The notes under the pieces: model-generated
Told to the model about the DNA's origin: nothing
Seen by the model: the letters and a program-made list of their open reading frames with translations, nothing else
Databases searched by the model: none
Made by a program: the position numbers and the translations under genes
NCBI RefSeq assembly: GCF_011355085.1
Contig: NZ_VXCP01000002.1
Location: 62,001-126,000 of the forward strand
Reading direction: 5' to 3'
Length of the DNA: 64,000 bases
DNA from: Pseudomonas akapageensis
Lineage (GTDB): Bacteria > Pseudomonadota > Gammaproteobacteria > Pseudomonadales > Pseudomonadaceae
Part shown: piece after piece, positions 21,821 through 30,437 of the stretch
Numbering within the stretch: position 1 is the first letter of the stretch
Layout of the letters: every line of letters starts with the position of its first letter

Positions 21821-22415
21821 ACGATCCAACCGACGCCGCAATCCCCCATTGCCCCAGCCAGTAGCTGAGAATAATCAGATAGGGTGCAGCCTCAAACGGC
21901 ATCACAAACCGATCGATACCAATCAGACTATCAGAGAACACGAACGCCAGTGCCCCCGCGGCCGCCAGCCCGCCACACGCCAGCGCCCGCCAGAGCATGG
22001 CACTGATTGCCAGCGCATAGACGCACACCGGAATCAGCAGCTCACCCAGGCCATGGGAGGCCAACACCCCGAGCAAGACCGCGCCGGTAGTTGCGGCCAG
22101 GATCAAGGCCAGCGGTGCCAGGCGCCGGGTGTCGCTCAAGTAGGCTTTCAGGTAGGCCAGGTGGGCGAACAGGAATGCCCCGAGGCCGAACACGAACAGA
22201 TCCGCCGGCCATGCCAGCAGCATATCGCCGAGCAAGGAAAACAGCAGGCCGATGACTACCCAGCGCCGATAGGGGCCCACCGCTGCCGATCGCAACCAAC
22301 CGAGCAACGCCAGTACTGGCAGCGGCTTGCTGAGCAGACAGATCAAAGTCGAGCCACTGCTCAGGCCATAAAGAAAAGTCATTGCGCCCACTAGCGCGAC
22401 GATCAGCCAGCGCAC
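21762..22415 (-). CDS. YhhN-family (lysoplasmalogenase-like, TMEM86) membrane protein
   Basis: The 217-residue product is almost entirely hydrophobic, with about eight membrane helices, and ends its family-like part near residue 195. YhhN/TMEM86 proteins are multi-pass membrane enzymes, some of which cleave the vinyl-ether bond of lysoplasmalogens; the bacterial role is unproven. The last roughly 20 codons (STAAPRPSAACGSGYKGSA) are encoded by a REP unit, so the native C-terminus seems to have been replaced or extended by repeat sequence. It lies 3 bp downstream of the Icp-type gene. Confidence 0.8.
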   Translation of the reverse strand: MRWLIVALVGAMTFLYGLSSGSTLICLLSKPLPVLALLGWLRSAAVGPYRRWVVIGLLFSLLGDMLLAWPADLFVFGLGAFLFAHLAYLKAYLSDTRRLAPLALILAATTGAVLLGVLASHGLGELLIPVCVYALAISAMLWRALACGGLAAAGALAFVFSDSLIGIDRFVMPFEAAPYLIILSYWLGQWGIAASVGSSTAAPRPSAACGSGYKGSA

Positions 22416-22418
22416 GGA

Positions 22419-22811
22419 TTACTTCACGCTGATCGCGCAATCGAAGGTTTTTACCGGGGGGACTTCCGGAGCCCAGGGTTGTTGATAGACCAGCAACAGA
22501 TGACCAGCACCTGCGCCCTGCACCTGGAACCGCCATACTGACTGGCCGGCGCTGCCTACCAGCCCGGCGTCTTCGGGATTGCTGTAGACCTCAGGGCCCA
22601 GGCTGCGCAGGAGGTTGGCCACAGGGTCCTGTACCAGCCAGCGGTAGCCGGTGGTGGGGTTGCTCGGCAAGGTCAGGGTGAGCATCTGCCCGGTCTGCAA
22701 TTGCAACGGGCATTCGCTCTGGGTTTGCAGGTTGACGTTGTGCGGCGGGGTGTGGGCGCAGGCAGCGAGCAGGGCGAGGCTCAGTGGGGCGAGCAGGCGG
22801 ACGGCGGACAT
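22419..22811 (-). CDS. Icp/chagasin-type (I42) protease inhibitor lipoprotein
   Basis: The 130-residue product has a lipoprotein signal (LLAACAHT, with Cys18 as the lipidation site). An inhibitor-family I42 fold follows, with NPTTGYRW in the first binding loop, VGSAGQSVWRF and a conserved tail near LLLVYQQPW. Such proteins block papain-like cysteine proteases. It stands between a Lon paralogue and the YhhN gene. The Icp-next-to-AsrA pairing is also known in P. aeruginosa. Confidence 0.82.
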   Translation of the reverse strand: MSAVRLLAPLSLALLAACAHTPPHNVNLQTQSECPLQLQTGQMLTLTLPSNPTTGYRWLVQDPVANLLRSLGPEVYSNPEDAGLVGSAGQSVWRFQVQGAGAGHLLLVYQQPWAPEVPPVKTFDCAISVK

Positions 22812-22871
22812 GTGGGCTCCAGTCGGACGAGGACGGGCTCAGCATAACCGAAGCTTGCGGCAAAGCCACAG

Positions 22872-22953
22872 GGCCTCATCGCGGGCAAGCCCGCTCCCAC
22901 AGGGTATGTGCAACACCGACCACTGTGGGAGCTGGCTTGCCAGCGATGAAGGC
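22872..22953. repeat. REP doublet of the GGCAAGCC family
   Basis: Two inverted units (22872-22902 and 22923-22953), each with a GGCAAGCC- or GGCTTGCC-centred hairpin next to CTCCCACAG / CTGTGGGAG, are separated by about 20 bp. They lie between the stop of the lon paralogue and the Icp-type gene. Further members are at 57981-58069, with single halves near 29460 and 53463. Confidence 0.85.
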
Positions 22954-22964
22954 GACGCGGTCTA

Positions 22965-25385
22965 TCAGAACAACACCTTGGCCACATCCGAAAACCGCTT
23001 GGCAAAGTGCACCGTCAAACCTTCCTTGAGGTAATCCGGCAGTTCTTCGAAGTTGCCACGATTGGGCTCGGGCAGGATCAGTTCATAGATCTTCTGCCGC
23101 CGCGCCGCGATGACTTTCTCCCGCACGCCGCCAATCGGCAGGACATGCCCGGTCAGGGTCAGTTCACCGGTCATGGCCACACCCTTTTTCGGCGGCTGGT
23201 TGCGCGCCAGCGACAGCAACGCACTGGCCATGGTCACCCCGGCGCTTGGGCCGTCCTTGGGCGTGGCACCTTCAGGTACGTGCAGGTGGACAAAGGCTTC
23301 GTCGAAGAAGGTCGGGTCAGCGCCATAGTGCTTCAGGTTGGAGCTGACATAGCTGTAGGCGATCTCGGCGGACTCCTTCATCACCTCGCCCAGCTGTCCG
23401 GTGAGCTTGAAACCGCGGTTGAGGGTATGGATACGCGTGGCCTCGATCGGCAGTGTCGCGCCGCCCATGCTGGTCCAGGCCAGGCCGGTGATGACACCCG
23501 TACCGGACAGCACTTGTTCGCTGCGAAACACCGGCATGCCCAATGACGCTTCCAGGTCCTTGTTGCCAATCTTGATCACGGCCTTCGGCTCTTCGAGCAA
23601 GCGCACCACGGCCTTGCGTACCAGCTTGCCCAATTGCTTTTCAAGCTGGCGTACGCCGGCTTCGCGGGCGTATCCGTCGATCACGGCGCGCAAGGCACTG
23701 TCGGTAATGCTCAGGCTGCCTTTGCTGACACCGGCTTTCTCCAGTTGCTTGGGCCACAGATGACGCTTGGCGATGGCCAGTTTCTCTTCGGTGATGTAGC
23801 CGGACAGGCGGATCACTTCCATCCGGTCGAGCAATGGCCCGGGGATCGAGTCCAGGGTGTTGGCGGTGCAGACGAACAGCACCTTGGACAAGTCCAGGCG
23901 CAGGTCCAGGTAGTGATCGAGGAAGTCGACGTTCTGCTCCGGATCGAGGGTCTCCAGCAGAGCCGAGGCAGGGTCGCCCTGGTAGCTCTGGCCCATTTTG
24001 TCGATTTCGTCGAGCATGATCACCGGGTTCATGACTTCGACATCCTTGAGCGCCTGCACCAGCTTGCCCGGTTGGGCGCCGATGTAGGTGCGCCGGTGGC
24101 CCTTGATCTCCGCCTCGTCGCGCATGCCGCCGACGCTGAAGCGGTAGAACGGTCGGCCGAGGGATTCGGCAATGGATTTGCCGATGCTGGTCTTGCCCAC
24201 GCCCGGTGGGCCGACCAGCAGGACGATCGAGCCGCTGATCTCGCCTTTGTAGGCGCCGACCGCAAGAAATTCGAGGATTCGCGTCTTGATGTCGCCAAGA
24301 CCCGAATGGTGTTGGTCGAGCACCTTGCGCGCATGCTTGAGGTCGAGCCTGTCCTTGCCGTAAACGCCCCAGGGCAGTGCGGTGGCCCAGTCCAGGTAAT
24401 TGCGGGTAACGGCGTACTCCGGCGAGCCGGTTTCGAGGATCGACAGCTTGCCCATCTCATCGTCGATGCGTTTGCGTGCGGCCGCCGGCAAGGTCTTGCC
24501 TTCCAGGCGCTGCTCGAACTGTTCGAGGTCGGCGCTGCGGTCGTCCTTGGTCAGCCCCAGTTCCTGCTGGATGACCTTGAGTTGCTCCTTGAGGAAAAAC
24601 TCGCGCTGATGCTCGCCGATCTGACGGTTCACTTCGGCGGATATCTCGCCCTGCAGGCGCGCGACCTCGACTTCCTTGCGCAGCATCGGCAAGACTTTTT
24701 CCATGCGCTTGAGCATGGGCACGCAGTCGAGCACTTCCTGCAGTTCATTGCCGGTGGCAGAGGTGAGGGCGGCGGCGAAATCGGTCAGCGGCGACGGGTC
24801 GTTGGGGCTGAAGCGGTTGAGATAATTCTTCAGCTCTTCGCTGTACAACGGATTGAGCGGCAGCAGCTCCTTGATCGCATTGATCAGGGCCATGCCGTAG
24901 GCCTTGACCTCATCGGTCGGCTGGGTTGTTTGATGCGGGTATTCGACCTCGACCAGGTATGGCGGGCGATGGTGCTTGAGCCAGGTACGGATGCGCACCC
25001 GGGTCAGGCCCTGGGCGACGAATTGCAATTTGCCGTTGACCTTGCTTGCGTGATGAACCTTGACCAGGGTGCCGTAGAGGGGCAGGGCCGAGGTGTCAAA
25101 ATGGCGATGATCTTCGGGAGGCGTGTCCATGAAGAACAGGCCCAGGGCGTGGTGCGGGGTCTTGGCGACCAGGTCCAGGGTTTCGGCCCAGGGGTCTTCA
25201 TTGACGATGACCGGCAGCACTTGCGCCGGGAAGAACGGCCGATTGTGAATCGGGATGATGTAGACCTTGTCCGGCAGCTGTTCGCCTGGCAGGGCCAGGC
25301 CTGTACCCGCGGCGGTGGAGTGTTCGAGGTGTTCGGCTTCTGCGTGTTCGTCGGGGTTATCGAAGAGGGCTTGCTGATCGCTCAT
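22965..25385 (-). CDS. Second Lon-type ATP-dependent protease (AsrA-like)
   Basis: The 806-residue product has the LonA layout: N-terminal LON substrate domain (about 45-235), coiled-coil region, AAA+ module (GPPGVGKTS; then DEIDKMG) and C-terminal protease domain. The catalytic dyad is Ser714 (PKDGPSAG) and Lys757, 43 residues apart as in E. coli Lon. It is probably the paralogue called AsrA in P. aeruginosa, because it sits beside an Icp-type gene and upstream of gcd as in P. putida. The housekeeping lon would be elsewhere. ATG 25385 is chosen over a start 5 codons upstream because the family begins MSDQQ. A sigma-32 promoter precedes it. Confidence 0.92.
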   Translation of the reverse strand: MSDQQALFDNPDEHAEAEHLEHSTAAGTGLALPGEQLPDKVYIIPIHNRPFFPAQVLPVIVNEDPWAETLDLVAKTPHHALGLFFMDTPPEDHRHFDTSALPLYGTLVKVHHASKVNGKLQFVAQGLTRVRIRTWLKHHRPPYLVEVEYPHQTTQPTDEVKAYGMALINAIKELLPLNPLYSEELKNYLNRFSPNDPSPLTDFAAALTSATGNELQEVLDCVPMLKRMEKVLPMLRKEVEVARLQGEISAEVNRQIGEHQREFFLKEQLKVIQQELGLTKDDRSADLEQFEQRLEGKTLPAAARKRIDDEMGKLSILETGSPEYAVTRNYLDWATALPWGVYGKDRLDLKHARKVLDQHHSGLGDIKTRILEFLAVGAYKGEISGSIVLLVGPPGVGKTSIGKSIAESLGRPFYRFSVGGMRDEAEIKGHRRTYIGAQPGKLVQALKDVEVMNPVIMLDEIDKMGQSYQGDPASALLETLDPEQNVDFLDHYLDLRLDLSKVLFVCTANTLDSIPGPLLDRMEVIRLSGYITEEKLAIAKRHLWPKQLEKAGVSKGSLSITDSALRAVIDGYAREAGVRQLEKQLGKLVRKAVVRLLEEPKAVIKIGNKDLEASLGMPVFRSEQVLSGTGVITGLAWTSMGGATLPIEATRIHTLNRGFKLTGQLGEVMKESAEIAYSYVSSNLKHYGADPTFFDEAFVHLHVPEGATPKDGPSAGVTMASALLSLARNQPPKKGVAMTGELTLTGHVLPIGGVREKVIAARRQKIYELILPEPNRGNFEELPDYLKEGLTVHFAKRFSDVAKVLF

Positions 25386-25415
25386 GGGGCACCTGCACAA
25401 ATGGCTATGGAGCTT

Positions 25416-25443
25416 AGATGGGGCGGGCGAACTGCGGTTTCAA
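25416..25443 (-). promoter_or_regulatory. Heat-shock (sigma-32/RpoH) promoter of the lon paralogue
   Basis: On the minus strand TTGAAA (25443-25438), a 14-bp spacer and CCCCATCT (25423-25416) match the sigma-32 consensus (TTGAAA, 13-14 bp, CCCCATnT) nearly perfectly. The predicted start lies 25-30 nt before the ATG. This predicts strong heat and misfolding induction. Confidence 0.75.
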
Positions 25444-25466
25444 TGGTAGGGATGCGAACAGCGGCA

Positions 25467-25490
25467 CAGGAGCGGCCCGGGCCGCTCCTG
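25467..25490. other. Perfect 24-bp palindrome between gcd and lon
   Basis: CAGGAGCGGCCC followed by its exact reverse complement lies 10 bp past the gcd stop and 23 bp upstream of the lon heat-shock promoter. There is no T-tract, so it is a poor intrinsic terminator. It could still block 3' decay of gcd mRNA or insulate lon from gcd transcription. Confidence 0.5.
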
Positions 25491-25500
25491 GTCTTGAGGT

Positions 25501-27915
25501 TTATTTGGCCAATTTATAGGCGATTATATAGTCACCCATCCGGGTGCCGAGCGAACCGTGACCACCGGCTGTCACCAGCACGTATTGCTGGCCGTCGCGG
25601 CCGGTGTAGGTCATTGGCGTGGCCTGGCCACCCGCTGGCAGGCGCGCGGCAAAGAGCTCCTTGCCGTTGTTCACGTCATAGGCGCGCAGGTACTGGTCGA
25701 GAGTACCGCTGAGGAAGCCCACGCCACCGGCGGTGACGATCGAGCCGCCCATGCTGGGCACACCCACCGGCAGGCCGATCGGCAACGGAGAGCTGTCGCG
25801 GCTGGTGCCGTTCTTGTGCTTCCAGACGACCTTGTTGGTGGTCAGGTCGATGGCAGCCATGTCACCCCAGGAAGGCGCCTGGCAAGGCAGGCCCAGTGGC
25901 GACATGAACGGATGCATGATCACGGCGTAAGGTGCCCCGGTGTTCGGTTGCACACCGCTGGTTTCACTCTCGCGCTTGCTCCCGGCGGCGACCTGGGCGC
26001 GCGGGACCATTTTCGAAACGAAGGCCATGTAGTTCGGGCTGGTGAACAGCAACTGGCGTACCGGATCCACGGACACACCACCCCAGTTGAACACCCCGAC
26101 GTTGCCCGGGTAGATCAGGCTGCCCTGCTCTGAAGGCGGGGTGTATTGCCCTTCGTAACGCAAGGAACGGAACTGGATGCGGCACAGCATCTGGTCGAAT
26201 GGCGTTGCCCCCCACATGGCTTGTTCGGTCAGTGGCGGCGGCAGCAGGTTGAGGTCGGAACGGGCCTGGGTCGGCGAGGTGTGGTCGCCCGGTACTGCAC
26301 CGTTAGGGGCCGGGATCTCGCGAATCGGTACGATCGGCGTGCCGTCGCGGCGGTCCAGGACGTACAGGCTGCCTTGCTTGGTGGGGGCGATCAGCGCGGG
26401 CTTGATCCCGGCGGAGGTTTTCAGGTCGACCAGCGTTGGCTGGCTGCCTACGTCCATGTCCCAGAGGTCGTGATGAGTGAACTGATAGTTCCAGCGAACC
26501 TTTCCGGTACCCAGATCAAGGGCAACGACACCGGCACTGAACTTCTCGGCACCCGGCGTACGGTTGCCGCCCCACTGGTCGGGTGTCTGGTTGCCCAGAG
26601 GCAGGTAGACCAGGCCGAGCTTTTCATCGACGCTGGCCAGCGACCACATGTTCGGCGAGTTGCGCGAATAGAACTGGCCAGACGCCAAGGGCTCGGTGGC
26701 ATCCGGGTTATTGCTGTCCCAGTTCCATACCAGGTGGCCGTCATGCACGTCGTAGGCGCGGATCACGCCGGACGGCTCGTTGGTCGACTCGTTGTCGGTC
26801 ACGTGGCCGCCAATGATCACCAGGTTGCGGGTGATGGCCGCAGGCGACGTGGAGTAGTAACCGCCGGGGGTGAACGGACCAATGCCGGCGCGCAGGTCTA
26901 CCACACCCTGGTTGCCGAAGTTTTCGCAGACCTTGCCGGTGTCGGCGTTGAGCGCGATCAGGCGGGCATCGGCGGTGGGCAGGTACAGGCGACGCGGGCA
27001 AGCGGTGGTGATGGCCTTGCCTGCGGCGGAAAGGGCTGCCGGCGGGGCGCCGACATTGCTCGTGCCATAGGCGTTTTCGTCGTAGTAGGAGACGCCGCGG
27101 CAGGTCATGTGGGCGAAGCCCTTGAAGCCAGAAGGGCTCTTGATCTGCGGGTCGAAGCGCCAGAGTTCCTTGCCGGTATCCGGGTCGAGCGCCAGCACCT
27201 TGCTATGGGCGGTGCAGGCATAGAGCATGCCGTTGACCTTGAGCGGCGTGTTCTGGTTGGTCAACTCGACCGGGTCATCGGCCGTTGGCAGGTCACCGGT
27301 GCGAATCCGCCAGGCTTCCTGCAGCGTGTTGACGTTGTCTGGCGTGATCTGGGTGAGGGGCGAATAGCGATCACCGAACTCGGTACGGCCATAGGCCTGC
27401 CACTCGCCGTCGGGCATCGTCGGGGCGGCGCTTTGCGTACCGGCGTTGTCGCGGCCCAGTTCACCCTTGATTTCACCCGGGTGGGTGAATTGGCTGGCGA
27501 TGGCGGTCGCACCGGAGGCTGCCACGGCAAGGGTCAGCAGGCTGGTACCGACGAATGCCGACTCGCCACGCAGCAGCGGGCGCCTAAACCACGGCAGCAG
27601 CAACAGCACGCCGATTGCGAACCACAAGGACAGGCGTGGTACCAGTTGCCACCAGTCCAGGCCCACTTCCCACAGCGCCCAGGCTGTACTGCCCAGCAGC
27701 ACCAGGGCGTACAGGCCGAGCGCCGCACGGCGTGCGGCGAGCAGAAGCAGGCCGGTCAGGGCGATGCCCGCACCGGCGATCAGGTAGTAGCGCGAGCCGC
27801 CCAGTTCGTTGAGCTTGTTTCCCCCGGCCAGCATGGCCAGGCCCATCAGCAGCAATACCAGGCCGAGCAGGCGCGGTAGCACGCGGTATCTACTCAAGGC
27901 ACCCTCTGTGCTCAT
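25501..27915 (-). CDS. gcd: Membrane-bound PQQ-dependent glucose dehydrogenase
   Basis: The 804-residue quinoprotein oxidises glucose to gluconolactone in the periplasm and passes electrons to ubiquinone. The N-terminal 150 residues form about five membrane helices. The rest is an eight-bladed PQQ beta-propeller (WRIRTGDLP, GKVRWNYQFTHHDLWD and SLYVLDRRDGTP are family segments). ATG 27915 is used because GGAG lies 9 bp upstream; upstream in-frame ATGs at 27930 and 27945 lack one. It is 66 bp after oprB and probably co-transcribed, giving direct glucose oxidation. Confidence 0.95.
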   Translation of the reverse strand: MSTEGALSRYRVLPRLLGLVLLLMGLAMLAGGNKLNELGGSRYYLIAGAGIALTGLLLLAARRAALGLYALVLLGSTAWALWEVGLDWWQLVPRLSLWFAIGVLLLLPWFRRPLLRGESAFVGTSLLTLAVAASGATAIASQFTHPGEIKGELGRDNAGTQSAAPTMPDGEWQAYGRTEFGDRYSPLTQITPDNVNTLQEAWRIRTGDLPTADDPVELTNQNTPLKVNGMLYACTAHSKVLALDPDTGKELWRFDPQIKSPSGFKGFAHMTCRGVSYYDENAYGTSNVGAPPAALSAAGKAITTACPRRLYLPTADARLIALNADTGKVCENFGNQGVVDLRAGIGPFTPGGYYSTSPAAITRNLVIIGGHVTDNESTNEPSGVIRAYDVHDGHLVWNWDSNNPDATEPLASGQFYSRNSPNMWSLASVDEKLGLVYLPLGNQTPDQWGGNRTPGAEKFSAGVVALDLGTGKVRWNYQFTHHDLWDMDVGSQPTLVDLKTSAGIKPALIAPTKQGSLYVLDRRDGTPIVPIREIPAPNGAVPGDHTSPTQARSDLNLLPPPLTEQAMWGATPFDQMLCRIQFRSLRYEGQYTPPSEQGSLIYPGNVGVFNWGGVSVDPVRQLLFTSPNYMAFVSKMVPRAQVAAGSKRESETSGVQPNTGAPYAVIMHPFMSPLGLPCQAPSWGDMAAIDLTTNKVVWKHKNGTSRDSSPLPIGLPVGVPSMGGSIVTAGGVGFLSGTLDQYLRAYDVNNGKELFAARLPAGGQATPMTYTGRDGQQYVLVTAGGHGSLGTRMGDYIIAYKLAK

Positions 27916-27981
27916 CGTGTGATTCTCCATAAAGTTGTCAGGCATCGAGTCAAGCTCGGGTCAGTCAGTTGTTCAGTCGCA

Positions 27982-29334
27982 TCAGAAGGATGTCTGCAGC
28001 TTGATCCCGCCAATCAGAGCGTCATCGACCTGGTCGACGCCACCGGGATGACGGATGTACTGCAGGTTGGGGCGTACAGTCAGCCATCGGGCCAGGTGCA
28101 TCCCGTAATTGAGTTCGGCGCTGTATTCGGTGTCTTGTGGTGGCAGGAAGGCCGGGTTGTCGTAGTCGTCGATGCCCCGGGCCTGATCGATGGCCTGGGC
28201 ATTCTTGCGGTAGGCCGGATTGACGTGCACGCGGGCCAGGGCGAAACCGATATCGTCCTTGGGGCGGGCATCGAACAACCCGTTGTAAACCACACCTGCC
28301 TGCACATAGTTGTCGATGGCATTGGTCTTCTTGTCGTGCATCGTGGCATTGGCGAACACGCTCAAGCCGCGCGAGTGGTCGCTTGCCTGCGACGTCAGTT
28401 GCTGCTGGGCACCGATCCAGAACCCGTGCTTGCTCGAGCTGCTGCGATAAGCCTGACCGCTCAACGCAGCAGGTTGGCCGTTGCTGTCTTTGTAAACGTC
28501 CGTTGCGTTGGCATTACTGTAGTAGTAACCGGCGCGATATTCCCCTGACAGGCCTTCGAAGGCGGGTGTCCAGACAAGCTCTATCGGCAACAGTGCGCCC
28601 TGGGTGCCACTGCCGCTCAGCTTGAAGCCATTGTCACGGTCAAGGTTGGAAGGGTTTTGTTCATAGGCGCCGATCTGCGCATAGAGTTCGGGCGCAAGGT
28701 TGTACTTGACCCGCAGCGCCCACTGGCTGACCGGCCAGTTGTACCAGATGTCGCCGGCCCAGTTGCCCACCTGGGAGCCGCAGAACGCCAGGTTCTGGAA
28801 GTCGCAGGGGAAACTGTTGAAGTCTTCGCCTTCGCCGAAGCGGCCGACCTTGATGTCGAGCTTCTGATCGAAGAAGCGCTGCTGGTACCACATTTGGGTC
28901 AGGCGCCAGGTCTGGCCACGTCCCCAGACTTCCTGGGCGGAAGTGAAGCCGCCGACCCGGGGGTCGTTGATCCGGTCATTGCTGATGTTGTTGCCGCTGC
29001 GTTCGGTGACGGTCAGCTGAAACTCGGCATCCTGCCAGCCCAGGATCCTTTGCAGGTCCATGTGGGTGCCGAGGGCGAATTGATCGCTGTAGCGGGCCGT
29101 ACGGTCATGATCGTAGCCACCGTGCAGGTTGGCGCCCATTTCGCCCGTGTAGTCGAGATTGAAGTCATAACCCTTCTCGGCGAGCTCGGTGCGCGCGCCG
29201 CCCCAGTCGCCCAGCATCCAGGGTGAGTCGGGGGCGAATGCAGGGGTGGCATGGGCACAGGTGGCCAGGCCAAGCGCCAGCGCACCACTGATCAGGGGAG
29301 CAGTGGTTTTAGTGAAAGTGGAGGAACTTTGCAT
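27982..29334 (-). CDS. oprB: OprB-type carbohydrate-selective porin
   Basis: The 450-residue product has a signal peptide (to about residue 29, CAHATPAF) and an OprB barrel that opens with SPWMLGDWGGARTELAEKGY and ends in a Phe (KLQTSF), typical of outer-membrane proteins. It imports glucose and other sugars. An open extension to 29613 is ignored because it crosses intergenic sequence and the signal peptide starts at 29334 (GAGG upstream on the coding strand). It lies upstream of gcd, so outer-membrane uptake and periplasmic oxidation are linked. Confidence 0.93.
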   Translation of the reverse strand: MQSSSTFTKTTAPLISGALALGLATCAHATPAFAPDSPWMLGDWGGARTELAEKGYDFNLDYTGEMGANLHGGYDHDRTARYSDQFALGTHMDLQRILGWQDAEFQLTVTERSGNNISNDRINDPRVGGFTSAQEVWGRGQTWRLTQMWYQQRFFDQKLDIKVGRFGEGEDFNSFPCDFQNLAFCGSQVGNWAGDIWYNWPVSQWALRVKYNLAPELYAQIGAYEQNPSNLDRDNGFKLSGSGTQGALLPIELVWTPAFEGLSGEYRAGYYYSNANATDVYKDSNGQPAALSGQAYRSSSSKHGFWIGAQQQLTSQASDHSRGLSVFANATMHDKKTNAIDNYVQAGVVYNGLFDARPKDDIGFALARVHVNPAYRKNAQAIDQARGIDDYDNPAFLPPQDTEYSAELNYGMHLARWLTVRPNLQYIRHPGGVDQVDDALIGGIKLQTSF

Positions 29335-29459
29335 TGAGATAGCGCTGTCTTTTGAAGGGTGAAGCGATTCAGTTAGGCGCGGAAGGATATAGAGGCAGGG
29401 CGCAGAAAAAAAGGTGGAGGCGTGACATGGAGTGTTGCGGTGACAGTAATAGTTGGGTT

Positions 29460-29483
29460 GGCGGGGCTTGCCCGCGATGAAGG
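29460..29483. repeat. Single REP half of the GGCTTGCC family
   Basis: A lone GCGGGGCTTGCCCGCGATGA unit lies in the divergent gap between oprB and the VF530-like gene. It corresponds to one arm of the doublets at 22872 and 57981. Confidence 0.55.
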
Positions 29484-29554
29484 AGACACAATCAAAAGGT
29501 CTTACGCTACCTGTAGACTGTCTGAAAGAGATTGCTACTTTACTGGAGCCCGGC

Positions 29555-29776
29555 ATGACCGTACCCAACAACAACCCCCTGCATGGCGTCACGCTGGAGC
29601 AGATCCTCAACACGCTGGTTGCCCACTATCAGTGGCAAGGCCTGGCCCAGCGCATCGATATTCGCTGCTTCAAGAGTGACCCGAGCATCAAGTCGAGCCT
29701 GACCTTCCTGCGCAAGACGCCGTGGGCCCGGGAAAAGGTCGAGCAGTTGTACGTGCAGTTGCAGCGCAAGGGCTGA
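29555..29776 (+). CDS. VF530 / DUF2132 family small protein
   Basis: The 73-residue product contains the compact family pattern [17 protein letters not shown], then [23 protein letters not shown] near the C-terminus. VF530 is a DNA-binding-like fold of unknown function, common in gammaproteobacteria. ATG 29555 has GGAG 6 bp upstream, so the longer frame from 29453, which crosses a REP unit, is rejected. The next gene begins 4 bp after its stop. Confidence 0.85.
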   Translation: MTVPNNNPLHGVTLEQILNTLVAHYQWQGLAQRIDIRCFKSDPSIKSSLTFLRKTPWAREKVEQLYVQLQRKG

Positions 29777-29780
29777 TCCC

Positions 29781-30437
29781 ATGCGCCGCGTAATCACGGG
29801 GGCCGCGTGCCTGGGTTGGACAGCATTGGCCATTCAGCTGTATCTGGTACTGTTTTCGCGTTGGGAACTGCAGGCCAGCCTGATGGGCGGGCTGATCAAT
29901 TTTTTCAGCTATTTCACCGTGCTGAGCAATACCCTGGCCGCTGTGGTGCTGAGTTATGCATCGTTTGGCAGGGAGGGTGGCGCCAAGCGGTTTTTCCTTT
30001 CGCCCCGGGTCAGTACTGGCATCGCCGCCAGTACCACCCTGGTTGCGATTGCCTACAGTCTGCTGCTACGCCATCTATGGCAACCCCAGGGCTGGCAGTG
30101 GCTGGCCGATGAGTTGCTGCATGACGTCATGCCCGTGATCTATCTGCTCTACTGGTGGCAGTGCGTGGCCAAGGGCAGCCTGCGCCTGGGGCATCTGCTG
30201 GTCTGGTTGATCTATCCGATACTTTACTTTGGCTATGCCTTGTTGCGAGGTGATTGGATCGGGGTCTATCAGTATCCATTTCTCGATGTTGCCCGGCTGG
30301 GCTATGGCCAGGTGTTCACCAATGCCCTGGCGATCATGCTGGGGTTCGTGCTGATCGCCGCGCTGTTGATCGGCATCGATCGTTGGCAGGGCAAACGCCA
30401 GGCTCACGCTTCGTCGTGTTCACCGAGGCGCCAGTAG
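29781..30437 (+). CDS. Pr6Pr-family integral membrane protein
   Basis: The 218-residue product has six predicted membrane helices with the family's FFSYFTVLSNTLAAV segment and YPFLDVARLGY near the C-terminus. Pr6Pr proteins (related to FAR-17a/AIG1) have no established bacterial function. It is coupled to the VF530-like gene (4-bp gap). Its 3' end overlaps the end of the convergent siderophore-interacting protein gene by 34 bp, so the last codons are shared on opposite strands. Confidence 0.8.
   Translation: MRRVITGAACLGWTALAIQLYLVLFSRWELQASLMGGLINFFSYFTVLSNTLAAVVLSYASFGREGGAKRFFLSPRVSTGIAASTTLVAIAYSLLLRHLWQPQGWQWLADELLHDVMPVIYLLYWWQCVAKGSLRLGHLLVWLIYPILYFGYALLRGDWIGVYQYPFLDVARLGYGQVFTNALAIMLGFVLIAALLIGIDRWQGKRQAHASSCSPRRQ

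Noticed and set aside
21696..22394. Frame with Ala-Thr repeats (ATATATATA) on the plus strand
   Set aside because: The repeat is the translated GCCACC hexamers in a REPIN and the rest is antisense to the YhhN-family gene.
25467..25490. Intrinsic terminator for gcd
   Set aside because: The palindrome is perfect but no T-run follows in either direction, so I list it only as a palindrome.
23634..25712. Open frame of 692 codons antisense to the lon paralogue
   Set aside because: It runs through lon and into the gcd end. The catalytic residues of Lon on the other strand show which is real.
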